Below, in pieces: positions 1-7,452 of a DNA stretch of 17,965 bases (position 1 is its first letter; every line of letters starts with the position of its first letter). The notes under the pieces are model-generated. The model saw only the letters and a list, made by a program, of their open reading frames with translations, was not told the origin of the DNA and did not search any database. Source of the stretch: Ferrovibrio terrae_B (GTDB lineage Bacteria > Pseudomonadota > Alphaproteobacteria > Ferrovibrionales > Ferrovibrionaceae). The stretch covers positions 1 to 17,965 of the forward strand of contig NZ_CALRUC010000090.1 of assembly GCF_943371255.1 (NCBI RefSeq), in the 5' to 3' direction. The position numbers and the translations under genes are program-made.

Positions 1-1197
1 AGCCGCGAGCAGAAGATCGAAGCGGCGCGCCGCGCCTGGCGCGAGGGCTTCGTCGCCGAGGCGATCGATACATTCAGCACCGGCACCGAAGCCATGGATG
101 CCTCCGGCCGCCGCCATCGCGGCGTGCTGAGCGGCAACGACATGGCCAAGTGGCAGGCGCATATCGAAGCGCCGCTGACCTATGACTACCAGGACTGGAC
201 GGTGGCGAAATGCGGCCCCTGGAGCCAGGGCCCGGCCTTCCTGCAGCAGCTCGCCATCCTCAAGCATTTCGATCTCTCCAGCATGGACCCGGCGGGCCCG
301 GATTTCGTCCACACGCTGGTCGAGGCCTCCAAGCTGGCCTTCGCCGACCGCGAGGCCTGGTATGGCGATCCCGATCATGTGGATGTGCCGATGGCCGCCC
401 TGCTCTCGGATGCCTATAACGCTGAGCGCGCAAAACTGATCGGCGCCACGGCGTCGCTGGAGCTGCGGCCCGGCGACCCGGTCGGCAAGGGCGCGAAACT
501 CACCTCGATCAAGGCCGGCGAGGCCGGCGGTGTCGGCGTTGGCGAACCCACCGTGGGGCGTCTGGCCGGCAGCGACGGCAAGGTGACGATGCGCGGCGCC
601 GCCAGCGGCGACACCTGCCATGTCGATGTGATCGACCGCTGGGGCAACATGGTGTCGGCCACGCCGTCGGGCGGCTGGCTGCAGTCCTCGCCGCTGATCC
701 CCGACCTGGGTTTCTGCCTCGGCACACGGGCGCAGATGTTCTGGCTCGAAGAGGGCCTGCCCAATTCGCTCAAGCCTGGCAAGCGGCCGCGCACCACGCT
801 GTCGCCGTCGATGGCGCTGCGCGACGGCAAGCCGGCGCTGGCCTTTGGCACGCCCGGTGGCGACCAGCAGGACCAGTGGTCGCCGCAGATGTTCCTCAAA
901 GTCGTGCATCACGGCATGAACCTGCAGGAAGCCATCGACAGCCCGGCCTGGCACAGCGAGCATTTCCCCTCCTCCTTCTATCCGCGCGCCGCCAAGCCCG
1001 GCCATCTCGGCCTCGAGGCCCGCTTCCCGAAGGACACCATCGAGGCGCTGAAGGCGCGTGGCCACAAGGTGGAAACCGGCGGTGACTGGTCGGAAGGCCG
1101 CCTCACCGCCTGCGGTACCACCGAGACACCCGAAGGCACGCTGCTGACCGCCGGCGCCAATCCGCGCGGCATGCAGGGCTACGCGGTAGGTCGCTGA
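1..1197 (+). CDS. Gamma-glutamyltransferase-family Ntn-hydrolase, 5'-truncated by the window edge
   Basis: The reading frame is open from base 1, so the start and signal region lie upstream; 398 residues are visible. The C-terminal part of the large subunit and the whole small subunit are present. GGT enzymes mature by autocleavage before a threonine that then acts as nucleophile. Here that is codon 205 (613-615) in the context GDTCHVDV, followed by the DRWGN segment, KRPRTTLSPS (261-270) and the conserved GTPGGDQQ loop. Compared by hand with E. coli GGT, the nucleophile and the Gly-Gly pair are kept. The positions matching T409, N411, Q430 and D433 read S223, G225, R243 and M246, and S462/S463 are both Thr. 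This points to a divergent subfamily with altered substrate preference, such as other amides or acyl compounds, though that is inference. The stop is 2 bases before the DUF1028 start, implying one operon. Family assignment is firm; the substrate is unknown. Confidence 0.93.
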   Translation, partial: SREQKIEAARRAWREGFVAEAIDTFSTGTEAMDASGRRHRGVLSGNDMAKWQAHIEAPLTYDYQDWTVAKCGPWSQGPAFLQQLAILKHFDLSSMDPAGPDFVHTLVEASKLAFADREAWYGDPDHVDVPMAALLSDAYNAERAKLIGATASLELRPGDPVGKGAKLTSIKAGEAGGVGVGEPTVGRLAGSDGKVTMRGAASGDTCHVDVIDRWGNMVSATPSGGWLQSSPLIPDLGFCLGTRAQMFWLEEGLPNSLKPGKRPRTTLSPSMALRDGKPALAFGTPGGDQQDQWSPQMFLKVVHHGMNLQEAIDSPAWHSEHFPSSFYPRAAKPGHLGLEARFPKDTIEALKARGHKVETGGDWSEGRLTACGTTETPEGTLLTAGANPRGMQGYAVGR

Positions 1198-1199
1198 GC

Positions 1200-1919
1200 A
1201 TGACGTGGTCGATTGTCGCCCGCGATCCTGCCACCGGCGCCTTCGGTGTTGCCGTCACCACCAAGTTCTTCGCCGTCGGCGCGCTCTGCCCGCATGCGAA
1301 AAGCGGCAGCGGCGCGCTGGCGACCCAGGCGCTGATCAATCCCACCTGGGGGCCGCGCGGGCTGGCCATGCTGGCCGATGGCCTGCCGGCAGCCGATGTC
1401 GTGCGCCAGCTGGTGGCCTCCGATGACGGCCGCGCCGCACGCCAGTTGCATGTGGTCGACCGCGCCGGGAATACGGCTGCCCATACCGGCGACGGCTGCA
1501 TCGACTGGTGCGGCCACAGGACCGGCACGGGCTTTTCGGTTGCGGGCAACATGCTGGCCGGCGCCGGCGTGGTGGACGCCACCTTTGCGTCTTTCGCGGC
1601 CAGCACCAAGACGCTGGCCGAACGCTTCCTCGATGCACTGGATGCCGGACAGGCCGAGGGCGGCGACAAGCGCGGTAAGCAGTCGGCCGCGCTGATCATC
1701 TTCACGGGTGAGGATTATCCGGCGCTGTCGCTGCGGGTCGACGACCATGCCGAACCGCTGGACGAGTTGCGCCGGCTGTACACGGTGTCGCGTGGCCGCG
1801 CCGCGGCGTTTTCCAAATTCTATGCCACCCGCGACAATCCGAGCGGCATCTGGGATCGCAGCGTGATCGAGGCGGAAGTGCAGCGCCTCGAAACACAACA
1901 GCGCGCGGAGCTGCGCTGA
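1200..1919 (+). CDS. DUF1028 family protein (Ntn-hydrolase-like)
   Basis: The 239-residue product opens with the typical DUF1028 signature MTWSIVARDPATGAFGVAV. It continues with the family's GALCPHAKSGSGALATQALINP and GPRGLAML blocks, and the GFSVAGNMLAG segment lies mid-protein. Family members adopt an Ntn-hydrolase-like fold, but their reaction is undefined. Thr2, exposed if the initiator Met is removed, is a conceivable N-terminal nucleophile (inference). No signal peptide is visible, so it is probably cytoplasmic. The ATG lies 2 bases after the GGT stop with a weak TAGG element 9 bases upstream. Its TGA shares one base with the next ATG, so it is translationally coupled to the ATPase genes. 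DUF1028 genes are known to occur beside peptide transporters and amidases; the setting suggests a role in breaking down an imported amide or peptide. The C-terminus (about 205-239) is charged and less conserved. Confidence 0.92.
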   Translation: MTWSIVARDPATGAFGVAVTTKFFAVGALCPHAKSGSGALATQALINPTWGPRGLAMLADGLPAADVVRQLVASDDGRAARQLHVVDRAGNTAAHTGDGCIDWCGHRTGTGFSVAGNMLAGAGVVDATFASFAASTKTLAERFLDALDAGQAEGGDKRGKQSAALIIFTGEDYPALSLRVDDHAEPLDELRRLYTVSRGRAAAFSKFYATRDNPSGIWDRSVIEAEVQRLETQQRAELR

Positions 1920-2887
1920 TGGCCCTGCTCGAAGTCGCAGACCTGCGCACCCATTTCAACACCGAGGGTGGTGAGTTCCGCGCCGTCGACGGCGTCAGCT
2001 TCACCGTCGATTCCGGCAAGACACTGGGCATCGTCGGCGAAAGCGGCTGCGGCAAGTCGGTCACCTCGCTCACCGTGATGGGCCTGCTGCCCAGCCGCGG
2101 CGCCCACATCGCCAGCGGCAGCATCACCTTCGCCGGCCATGACCTGCGGCATATGCCGGCCGATGCGCTGCGCGATCTGCGCGGCAACCGGCTGGCGATG
2201 ATCTTCCAGGAGCCGATGACCTCGCTGAACCCGGCCTTCACCATCGGCGACCAGATCATGGAAGGCCTGGTGCGGCACAAGGGCCTGAGCGGCGCCGAGG
2301 CGCGCGAGCAGGCGATTGCCATGCTGCGCAAGGTGAAGATTCCGGCACCGGAAAAGCGCATCGACGATTATCCGCACCAGCTGTCGGGCGGCATGCGCCA
2401 GCGCGCCATGATCGCCATGGCGCTGGCCTGCGGGCCGGAACTGCTGATTGCCGACGAGCCGACCACGGCGCTGGATGTGACAGTGCAGGCGCAGATCCTC
2501 GATCTGCTGCGCGAGCTGCAGCGCGATCTGGGCACCGCCATCATGCTGATCAGCCACGACATGGGCGTGATCGCCGAAATGGCCGACCATGTCGCGGTGA
2601 TGTATGCCGGCCGCATCGTGGAACAGGCGCCGGTCGAGATGCTGTTCGACGCGCCGCAGCACCCCTACACCATCGGCCTGCTGGGCTCGATCCCGCGGCT
2701 GGATCACACCAAGGAACGGCTGGCGGCCATCGAGGGCAGCGTACCCGATCCGATGGACCCGCCGCCGGGCTGCCGCTTCAGCCCGCGCTGCCCGTTTGTC
2801 GAGGATCAGTGCCGCGCTGCCGCCCCTGACCTGCGCGATGTGCTGCCCGGTCATGCCGTGGCCTGCTGGAAGGCGCCCCTGCTATGA
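1919..2887 (+). CDS. Oligo/dipeptide-type ABC transporter ATPase, OppD/DppD-like
   Basis: A 322-residue cytoplasmic ATPase that would power peptide or nickel/peptide-class import. All nucleotide-binding elements are intact: Walker A GESGCGKS (40-47), Q-loop Gln97 in FQEPMTSLNP, signature LSGGM (155-159), Walker B LLIADEP with Asp179/Glu180, and switch His213. The C-terminal oligopeptide-transporter domain carries four cysteines, C285, C291, C298 and C316, starting in GCRFSPRCPF. This arrangement matches the cysteine cluster that binds [4Fe-4S] in some DppD proteins. The start overlaps the DUF1028 stop by one base, and the end overlaps the next ATPase by four (ATGA). It most likely pairs with the following gene as a heterodimer on the two permeases downstream. 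The family is clear; the substrate cannot be read from the ATPase. Confidence 0.96.
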   Translation: MALLEVADLRTHFNTEGGEFRAVDGVSFTVDSGKTLGIVGESGCGKSVTSLTVMGLLPSRGAHIASGSITFAGHDLRHMPADALRDLRGNRLAMIFQEPMTSLNPAFTIGDQIMEGLVRHKGLSGAEAREQAIAMLRKVKIPAPEKRIDDYPHQLSGGMRQRAMIAMALACGPELLIADEPTTALDVTVQAQILDLLRELQRDLGTAIMLISHDMGVIAEMADHVAVMYAGRIVEQAPVEMLFDAPQHPYTIGLLGSIPRLDHTKERLAAIEGSVPDPMDPPPGCRFSPRCPFVEDQCRAAAPDLRDVLPGHAVACWKAPLL

Positions 2888-3960
2888 GCAACCTTCTGGA
2901 AGTGCGTGGCCTGACCAAGCAGTTCACCGCCAAGACCAACTGGTTCGGCCGTCCGATCAGCCATGTCTCGGCCGTCGACAATGTCAGCTTCGATCTCAAG
3001 CCGGGCGAGACGCTGAGCCTGGTGGGTGAGTCCGGCTGCGGCAAGTCGACCACCGGCCGGCTGCTGCTGCGCCTGATCGACCCCACCGCCGGCAGCATCA
3101 AATTCGATGGCCGCGACATCACCCATCTGACCGGCACGGCGTTGCGCGACCTGCGCCGCGAGATGCAGCTGGTGTTCCAGGACCCCTATGCCTCGCTCAA
3201 TCCGCGCATGACGGTGGGCGACATCCTGGCCGAACCGCTGATGCTGCATGGCCTGGTGCCGCCGGGCAAACGCAAGGCGCGGGTGGAGGAACTGCTCAGC
3301 CTGGTCGGCCTGCGGGCCAGCCATGCGCGGCGCTATCCGCATGAATTCTCCGGCGGCCAGCGCCAGCGGGTCGGCATTGCCCGCGCCCTGGCTGTCGAGC
3401 CCAACCTGATCGTCTGCGACGAGGCCGTGTCGGCGCTGGATGTCTCGGTGCAGGCGCAAGTGCTGAACCTGCTGAAGGATCTGCAGGCCCGGCTCGGCAT
3501 CGCCATGGTGTTCATCGCCCATGACCTTGCGGTGGTGCGGCATATCTCGCAGCGCATTGCCGTGATGTATCTGGGAAACATTGTCGAGGTGGCGCCGGCC
3601 GCCGAACTGTTTGCCAATCCGCAGCATCCCTATACCCGGGCGCTGCTCTCGGCCATTCCGGTGCCGCAGCCCAACGTGACGCGCCAGCGCATGATCCTGT
3701 CGGGCGATGTGCCGAGCCCGATCGACCCGCCGCCGGGCTGCCGCTTCAACACCCGCTGCCCGTTTGCCATCGATCTGTGCCGCCAGCAGGTGCCCGCCAC
3801 CGAGCAGACCACCGCCGGCCACAGCGTCGCCTGCCATCGCTGGCGCGAGCTGCCCGTGGCCGCGCCGCTGCCGGCCGAAAGCGACACCGCCGGCGCCGCG
3901 CGGCTCGCCCGCCTGCAGGCCCGTTTCGTCGACACTGCATCCCGTGTATCGCAACCATAA
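2884..3960 (+). CDS. Oligo/dipeptide-type ABC transporter ATPase, OppF/DppF-like
   Basis: A 358-residue second ATPase of the importer. It has Walker A GESGCGKS (48-55), signature FSGGQ (155-159) followed by RQRVGIARAL, Walker B with Asp179/Glu180 and switch His213. The residue after the catalytic Glu is Ala (CDEAVSALD) rather than the more usual Pro, a variation also seen in OppF-type proteins. The C-terminal domain again carries four cysteines (C286, C292, C299, C317) in the same spacing as its partner. About 40 residues follow the last cysteine and form a low-complexity Ala/Pro-rich tail, longer than usual. The start overlaps the upstream stop by 4 bases. The binding-protein gene follows after 14 bases. 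Family certain, substrate unknown. Confidence 0.96.
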   Translation: MSNLLEVRGLTKQFTAKTNWFGRPISHVSAVDNVSFDLKPGETLSLVGESGCGKSTTGRLLLRLIDPTAGSIKFDGRDITHLTGTALRDLRREMQLVFQDPYASLNPRMTVGDILAEPLMLHGLVPPGKRKARVEELLSLVGLRASHARRYPHEFSGGQRQRVGIARALAVEPNLIVCDEAVSALDVSVQAQVLNLLKDLQARLGIAMVFIAHDLAVVRHISQRIAVMYLGNIVEVAPAAELFANPQHPYTRALLSAIPVPQPNVTRQRMILSGDVPSPIDPPPGCRFNTRCPFAIDLCRQQVPATEQTTAGHSVACHRWRELPVAAPLPAESDTAGAARLARLQARFVDTASRVSQP

Positions 3961-3974
3961 CAGGAGAGGCTGAC

Positions 3975-5495
3975 ATGATGAGGAAGACCACTTGGGCGGC
4001 GCTGGCCGCGGTATTGCTGCTGGGCACCGGCGGGCTTGCCACCGGCGCCTCGGCCCAGACGCTGAAATTCGGCCTGGCGGAAGATCCCGATGTCCTCGAT
4101 CCCACCATGGCGCGCACCTTTGTCGGCCGCATCGTCTTCTCGGCGCTGTGCGACAAGCTGGTGGATATCACGCCGGACCTGAAGGTGGTGCCGCAGCTGG
4201 CGACCGAATGGAGCTGGTCGGCCGACAACAAGGCGCTGACCATGAAGCTGCGCCCGAATGTCAGCTTCCATGATGGCGAAAAGCTCGATGCCGAAGCGGT
4301 GAAATACAATATCGAGCGCCACAAGACCATGCAGGGCTCGCAGCGCCGCGGCGAACTGTCGGCCGTGACCTCGGTGGATGTCGTCGATCCGCTGACTGTG
4401 CGCCTCAACACCGCGGCGCCGTTTGCCCCGCTGCTCGCCACGCTGACCGACCGCGCCGGCATGATGATCTCGCCCAAGGCCGGCAAGGCACTGGGTGACA
4501 AGTTCGGCACCGCACCGGTCTGCGCCGGTCCGTTCAAGTTCGTCGAGCGTATCGCCCAGGACCGCATCGTGGTCGAGAAGTTCGATGGCTACTGGAACAA
4601 GGCCAATGTGAATTTCTCGCGCATCGAGTTCCGCCCCTTCATCGATGCCACCGTGCGCCTCGCCAATCTACGCTCCGGCCAACTTGACTTCATCGAGCGG
4701 CTGTCGGCCACCGACGCCGGCGCCGTGCAGAAGGACAACAAGCTGAAGCTCGTCTCGGTCACCGAGATCGGCTATTACGGCATCACCATCAATATCGGCA
4801 AGAGCGACATGGCCAAGACCTCGGCCCTCGGCTCCAACCCGAAGATCCGTGAAGCCTTCGAGCTGTCGCTGGATCGCAACGGCATCAACAAGGTGGTGTT
4901 CGACGGCCTCGCCACGCCGGGCAACCAGTGGGTCGCGCCGAACAATCCCGCCTATGCCAAGTCGGTGCCGATCCCGAAGCGCGATGTCGCCAAGGCCAAG
5001 CAGCTGCTGAAGGAAGCCGGCAATCCGAACCCGGTGGTCAACCTGGTGACGCCGACCACCACCGATGCCAGCAAGCTGGCCCAGGTGGTGCAGGTGATGG
5101 CCAAGGAAGCGGGCTTTGACGTGCGCATCAAGGCCACCGAATTCGCCACCTCGCTGAACATGGCCGATAAGGGCGATTTCGAGGCCTATATCCTGGCCTG
5201 GAGCGGCCGCCCCGATCCGGATGGCAATCTCTATAGCTTCCACGCCTGCAAGCAGCCGCTGAACTATGCCGGCCTGTGCAATCCGGCACTGGACGAGATC
5301 CTGAACGACAGCCGCCTGACCACCAACGTGGCCGAGCGTCAGGCCGCCTGGGAGAAAGCCGCCAAGATCGTCAATGCCGAGCGGCCGATCATCTATCTGC
5401 TGCATCGCAAGTGGCTCTATGCCCATAACGCCAAGCTGACCGGCTTCAAGGAATATCCCGATGGCCTGGTCCGCTTTGCCGGCATGAAGATGTAA
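3975..5495 (+). CDS. Extracellular solute-binding protein, family 5 (peptide-type ABC importer)
   Basis: This 506-residue periplasmic binding protein (SBP_bac_5 class) should capture the substrate and deliver it to the permeases. The start is set by a good Shine-Dalgarno sequence, AGGAG at 3962-3966, eight bases before tandem ATG codons (3975 and 3978). A Sec signal peptide is plain: MMRK n-region, a hydrophobic core rich in Ala and Leu, and an ASA|Q cleavage site after residue 27. The mature protein begins QTLKFGLAEDPDVLDPT, typical of the family, and the segment LRPNVSFHDGEKLDAEAVKYN matches the signature region. There is no lipobox, so it is soluble rather than membrane-anchored. The same frame stays open upstream to 3777 inside the ATPase gene, but the signal peptide rules out that start. 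Binding proteins of this family take peptides, glutathione, nickel complexes and opines; the ligand is not readable here. Confidence 0.95.
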   Translation: MMRKTTWAALAAVLLLGTGGLATGASAQTLKFGLAEDPDVLDPTMARTFVGRIVFSALCDKLVDITPDLKVVPQLATEWSWSADNKALTMKLRPNVSFHDGEKLDAEAVKYNIERHKTMQGSQRRGELSAVTSVDVVDPLTVRLNTAAPFAPLLATLTDRAGMMISPKAGKALGDKFGTAPVCAGPFKFVERIAQDRIVVEKFDGYWNKANVNFSRIEFRPFIDATVRLANLRSGQLDFIERLSATDAGAVQKDNKLKLVSVTEIGYYGITINIGKSDMAKTSALGSNPKIREAFELSLDRNGINKVVFDGLATPGNQWVAPNNPAYAKSVPIPKRDVAKAKQLLKEAGNPNPVVNLVTPTTTDASKLAQVVQVMAKEAGFDVRIKATEFATSLNMADKGDFEAYILAWSGRPDPDGNLYSFHACKQPLNYAGLCNPALDEILNDSRLTTNVAERQAAWEKAAKIVNAERPIIYLLHRKWLYAHNAKLTGFKEYPDGLVRFAGMKM

Positions 5496-5500
5496 GTCCC

Positions 5501-5540
5501 GGGGTTGCGGGATCACCTCCCGCAACCCCTCCTCTTTTTT
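5501..5540 (+). terminator. Strong hairpin plus T-tract between binding protein and permease genes
   Basis: A perfect 12-bp inverted repeat has left arm GGGGTTGCGGGA at 5501-5512 and right arm TCCCGCAACCCC at 5518-5529. It encloses the 5-base loop TCACC and is followed by TCCTCTTTTTT at 5530-5540. The arrangement is that of a Rho-independent terminator on the + strand. It starts 6 bases after the binding-protein stop and ends 12 bases before the permease start, so readthrough must feed the permeases. Such intra-operon hairpins often stabilise the 3' end of the binding-protein message or attenuate downstream genes. Seen directly; the regulatory effect is inferred. Confidence 0.88.
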
Positions 5541-5551
5541 CGTAAAGCCCC

Positions 5552-6493
5552 ATGATCCGCTTCCTGTTCCGACGCATCGCCATCCTGCTGCCGACACTGC
5601 TGTTCGTGTCGATCATCATCTTCGGGCTGCAGCAACTTCTGCCCGGCGACCCGGCGATTGCCATGGCCGGCGAGGAACGCGATCCGCAGGCGATTGCCGA
5701 GGTGCGGGCCAAGTACAATCTCGACAAGCCGATCTGGGTGCAGTACGGCCTGTGGATCGGCGGCATCCTGCAGGGCGATTTCGGAGAATCAATCCGCATC
5801 CAGCTGCCGGTGTCGCAGCTGCTGCTGGAAAAGCTGCCGGTCACCATCGAACTGGCGATCCTCTCCATGCTGGTCGCGCTCGTCATCGGTCTTCCGGCCG
5901 GCGTCATTTCCGCATTGCATAACGGCCGCTGGCCGGATTACGTCGCCAACATCATCGGGCTGTGGGGCCTGTCGACGCCGAATTTCTGGCTCGGCATCAT
6001 GATGATCCTGTTCTTCTCGGTCGAACTCGGCTGGCTGCCGGCCTCTGGCTATGTCTCGCCGACCGAAGACCTCTGGGCCAACCTGCAGGCGATGATCATG
6101 CCGGCCTTCGTGCTGGGCACCGGCATCGCCGCTGTCTTCATGCGCCATACCCGCAGCGCCATGCTGCAGGTGCTGGCCAGCGACTATATCCGCACCGCAC
6201 GCGCCAAGGGCCTGTATGAACGCGTGGTGATCGGCAAGCATGCCTTCCGCAATGCCGCCGTGCCGGTGATTACCCTGGGCGCACTGGAATTCGGCCAGCT
6301 GCTGTCGGGTGCCGTGCTGACCGAACAGATTTTCTCCATCCCCGGTTTCGGCAAGCTGATCGTCGATGCCGTGTTCAACCGCGACTATGCCGTGGTTCAG
6401 GGTGTCGTGCTGTGCACGGCCACGGCCTATATCCTGCTGAACCTGCTGGCCGATATCGCCTACTTCCTGGTCAATCCGAGGCTGCGCACATGA
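5552..6493 (+). CDS. ABC transporter permease, DppB/OppB-like
   Basis: A 313-residue inner-membrane permease that would form half of the importer channel. The N-terminus MIRFLFRRIAILLPTLLFVSI is the standard DppB-type first helix. It is followed by the LLPGDP motif, the periplasmic YNLDKPIWVQY segment and about six membrane helices in all. The cytoplasmic EAA loop that docks with the ATPases begins at Asp211 (DYIRTARAKGL) and continues through HAFRNAAVPV. The protein ends VNPRLRT, as in many homologues. The start follows a strong terminator hairpin and has only a weak upstream purine stretch (TAAAG), so expression may be lower than that of the binding protein. The stop overlaps the next start by 4 bases. 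Confidence 0.95.
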   Translation: MIRFLFRRIAILLPTLLFVSIIIFGLQQLLPGDPAIAMAGEERDPQAIAEVRAKYNLDKPIWVQYGLWIGGILQGDFGESIRIQLPVSQLLLEKLPVTIELAILSMLVALVIGLPAGVISALHNGRWPDYVANIIGLWGLSTPNFWLGIMMILFFSVELGWLPASGYVSPTEDLWANLQAMIMPAFVLGTGIAAVFMRHTRSAMLQVLASDYIRTARAKGLYERVVIGKHAFRNAAVPVITLGALEFGQLLSGAVLTEQIFSIPGFGKLIVDAVFNRDYAVVQGVVLCTATAYILLNLLADIAYFLVNPRLRT

Positions 6494-7386
6494 CCGCCGT
6501 TGAGTCCGTCATGCTGCCCGCCGCAGCCCCCAAGCCTGCCGCCGAGGAAAGCCCGGCGCGCCGCGCCTTCCGCCGCCTGCTGCGGCGCAAGGGTGCCGTG
6601 GTCGGTCTGGTGGTGGTGCTCACCTTCATCAGCTTCGCGCTGCTGGCAAATGTCATTGCCCCCTACAGCCCGGTCGAGGCCGACTGGAGTGCCCTGCGCG
6701 GCGCTCCGACGCCGGAACATCCCTTCGGCGGCGACGAACTGGGTCGCGACGTGCTGTCGCGGGTGATCCATGGCGCCCAGGCCTCGCTGTTTGCCGGCGT
6801 CGTCTCGGTTTTCCTGGCGATGCTGATTGGCATTCCGGTCGGGCTGCTTTCTGGCTACGCAGGGGGACTCGTGGATGGGTTCATCATGCGCTTCACCGAT
6901 GCCATGCTGGCGGTGCCCTTCCTGATCCTGGCGATTGCCATGGCCGCCTTCCTAGGTCCCAGCCTGACCAATGCGATGATCGCCATCGGCATCGCCGCCG
7001 CCCCCATCTTCGTGCGGCTGACGCGTGCGCAGGTGCAGGCGGTGAAGATGGAAGACTATGTCGAGGCGGCGCGGGCGGTGGGCAATTCACCACTGCGCAT
7101 CGCGTTTCGCCATATCCTGCCCAATATCTGGCCGGCGCTGATGGTGCAGGCCACGCTGACCATCGCCTCGGCCATCATCGCCGAAGCCAGCCTGTCCTTC
7201 CTCGGTCTGGGCCAGCAGCCGCCGGAGCCGAGTTGGGGCAGCATGCTGAACACCGCCAAGGATTACATGACGGACGCGCCCTGGATGGCGGTGTATCCCG
7301 GCATCTCGATCTTCATCGTCGTGCTGTCGTTCAACCTGCTGGGCGACGGCCTGCGCGACGCGCTCGATCCGCGCCATCGGGAGTAG
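6490..7386 (+). CDS. ABC transporter permease, DppC/OppC-like
   Basis: The second importer permease, 298 residues. The ATG at 6490 overlaps the stop of the preceding permease (ATGA) and gives the usual short cytoplasmic N-terminus before the first helix (GAVVGLVVVLTFISFALLAN). The frame extends upstream to 6412, but that part lies inside the previous gene. Family marks are HPFGGDELGRDVLSRVIHGAQ after helix 1, the EAA loop beginning at Asp189 (DYVEAARAVGN) through FRHILPNIWPALMVQ, and the C-terminal segments EASLSFLGLG and NLLGDGLRDALDPRHRE. It pairs with the DppB-like protein to complete a five-component importer with both ATPases and the binding protein. Confidence 0.95.
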   Translation: MTAVESVMLPAAAPKPAAEESPARRAFRRLLRRKGAVVGLVVVLTFISFALLANVIAPYSPVEADWSALRGAPTPEHPFGGDELGRDVLSRVIHGAQASLFAGVVSVFLAMLIGIPVGLLSGYAGGLVDGFIMRFTDAMLAVPFLILAIAMAAFLGPSLTNAMIAIGIAAAPIFVRLTRAQVQAVKMEDYVEAARAVGNSPLRIAFRHILPNIWPALMVQATLTIASAIIAEASLSFLGLGQQPPEPSWGSMLNTAKDYMTDAPWMAVYPGISIFIVVLSFNLLGDGLRDALDPRHRE

Positions 7387-7394
7387 CCCGACTC

Positions 7395-7423
7395 TTGCCG
7401 TAACGGCGGGCAGCCCCTACCAT
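7395..7423 (+). promoter_or_regulatory. Candidate sigma70-type promoter for the cupin gene
   Basis: TTGCCG (7395-7400) and TACCAT (7418-7423) are separated by 17 bases. Each hexamer matches the consensus at four of six positions. It would start transcription about 20 bases before the cupin start. The short GCCG-TAA-CGGC palindrome overlapping the -35 could be chance. The 66-base gap between the permease stop and the cupin start is the largest in the left half, which fits a separate promoter. The matches are modest, so this is a suggestion only. Confidence 0.3.
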
Positions 7424-7452
7424 CCTCTGCATACAGTTTCTGGAGGATCGTC

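Noticed and set aside
1103..3954. Long minus-strand open frames opposite the DUF1028 and ATPase genes (for example 1179-1898, 1820-2854, 2851-3954)
   Set aside because: They lie wholly antisense to well-conserved genes and their products are His/Arg/Gln-rich low-complexity with no domain, as expected of shadow frames in GC-rich DNA.
3777..3974. Upstream extension of the binding-protein frame into the ATPase gene
   Set aside because: The signal peptide and Shine-Dalgarno sequence place the start at 3975; the extension would bury the signal sequence.
7386..7411. Possible terminator after the second permease gene
   Set aside because: Only short GC arms (GCCCG/CGGGC or GCCG/CGGC) and no T-tract; not strong enough to call.
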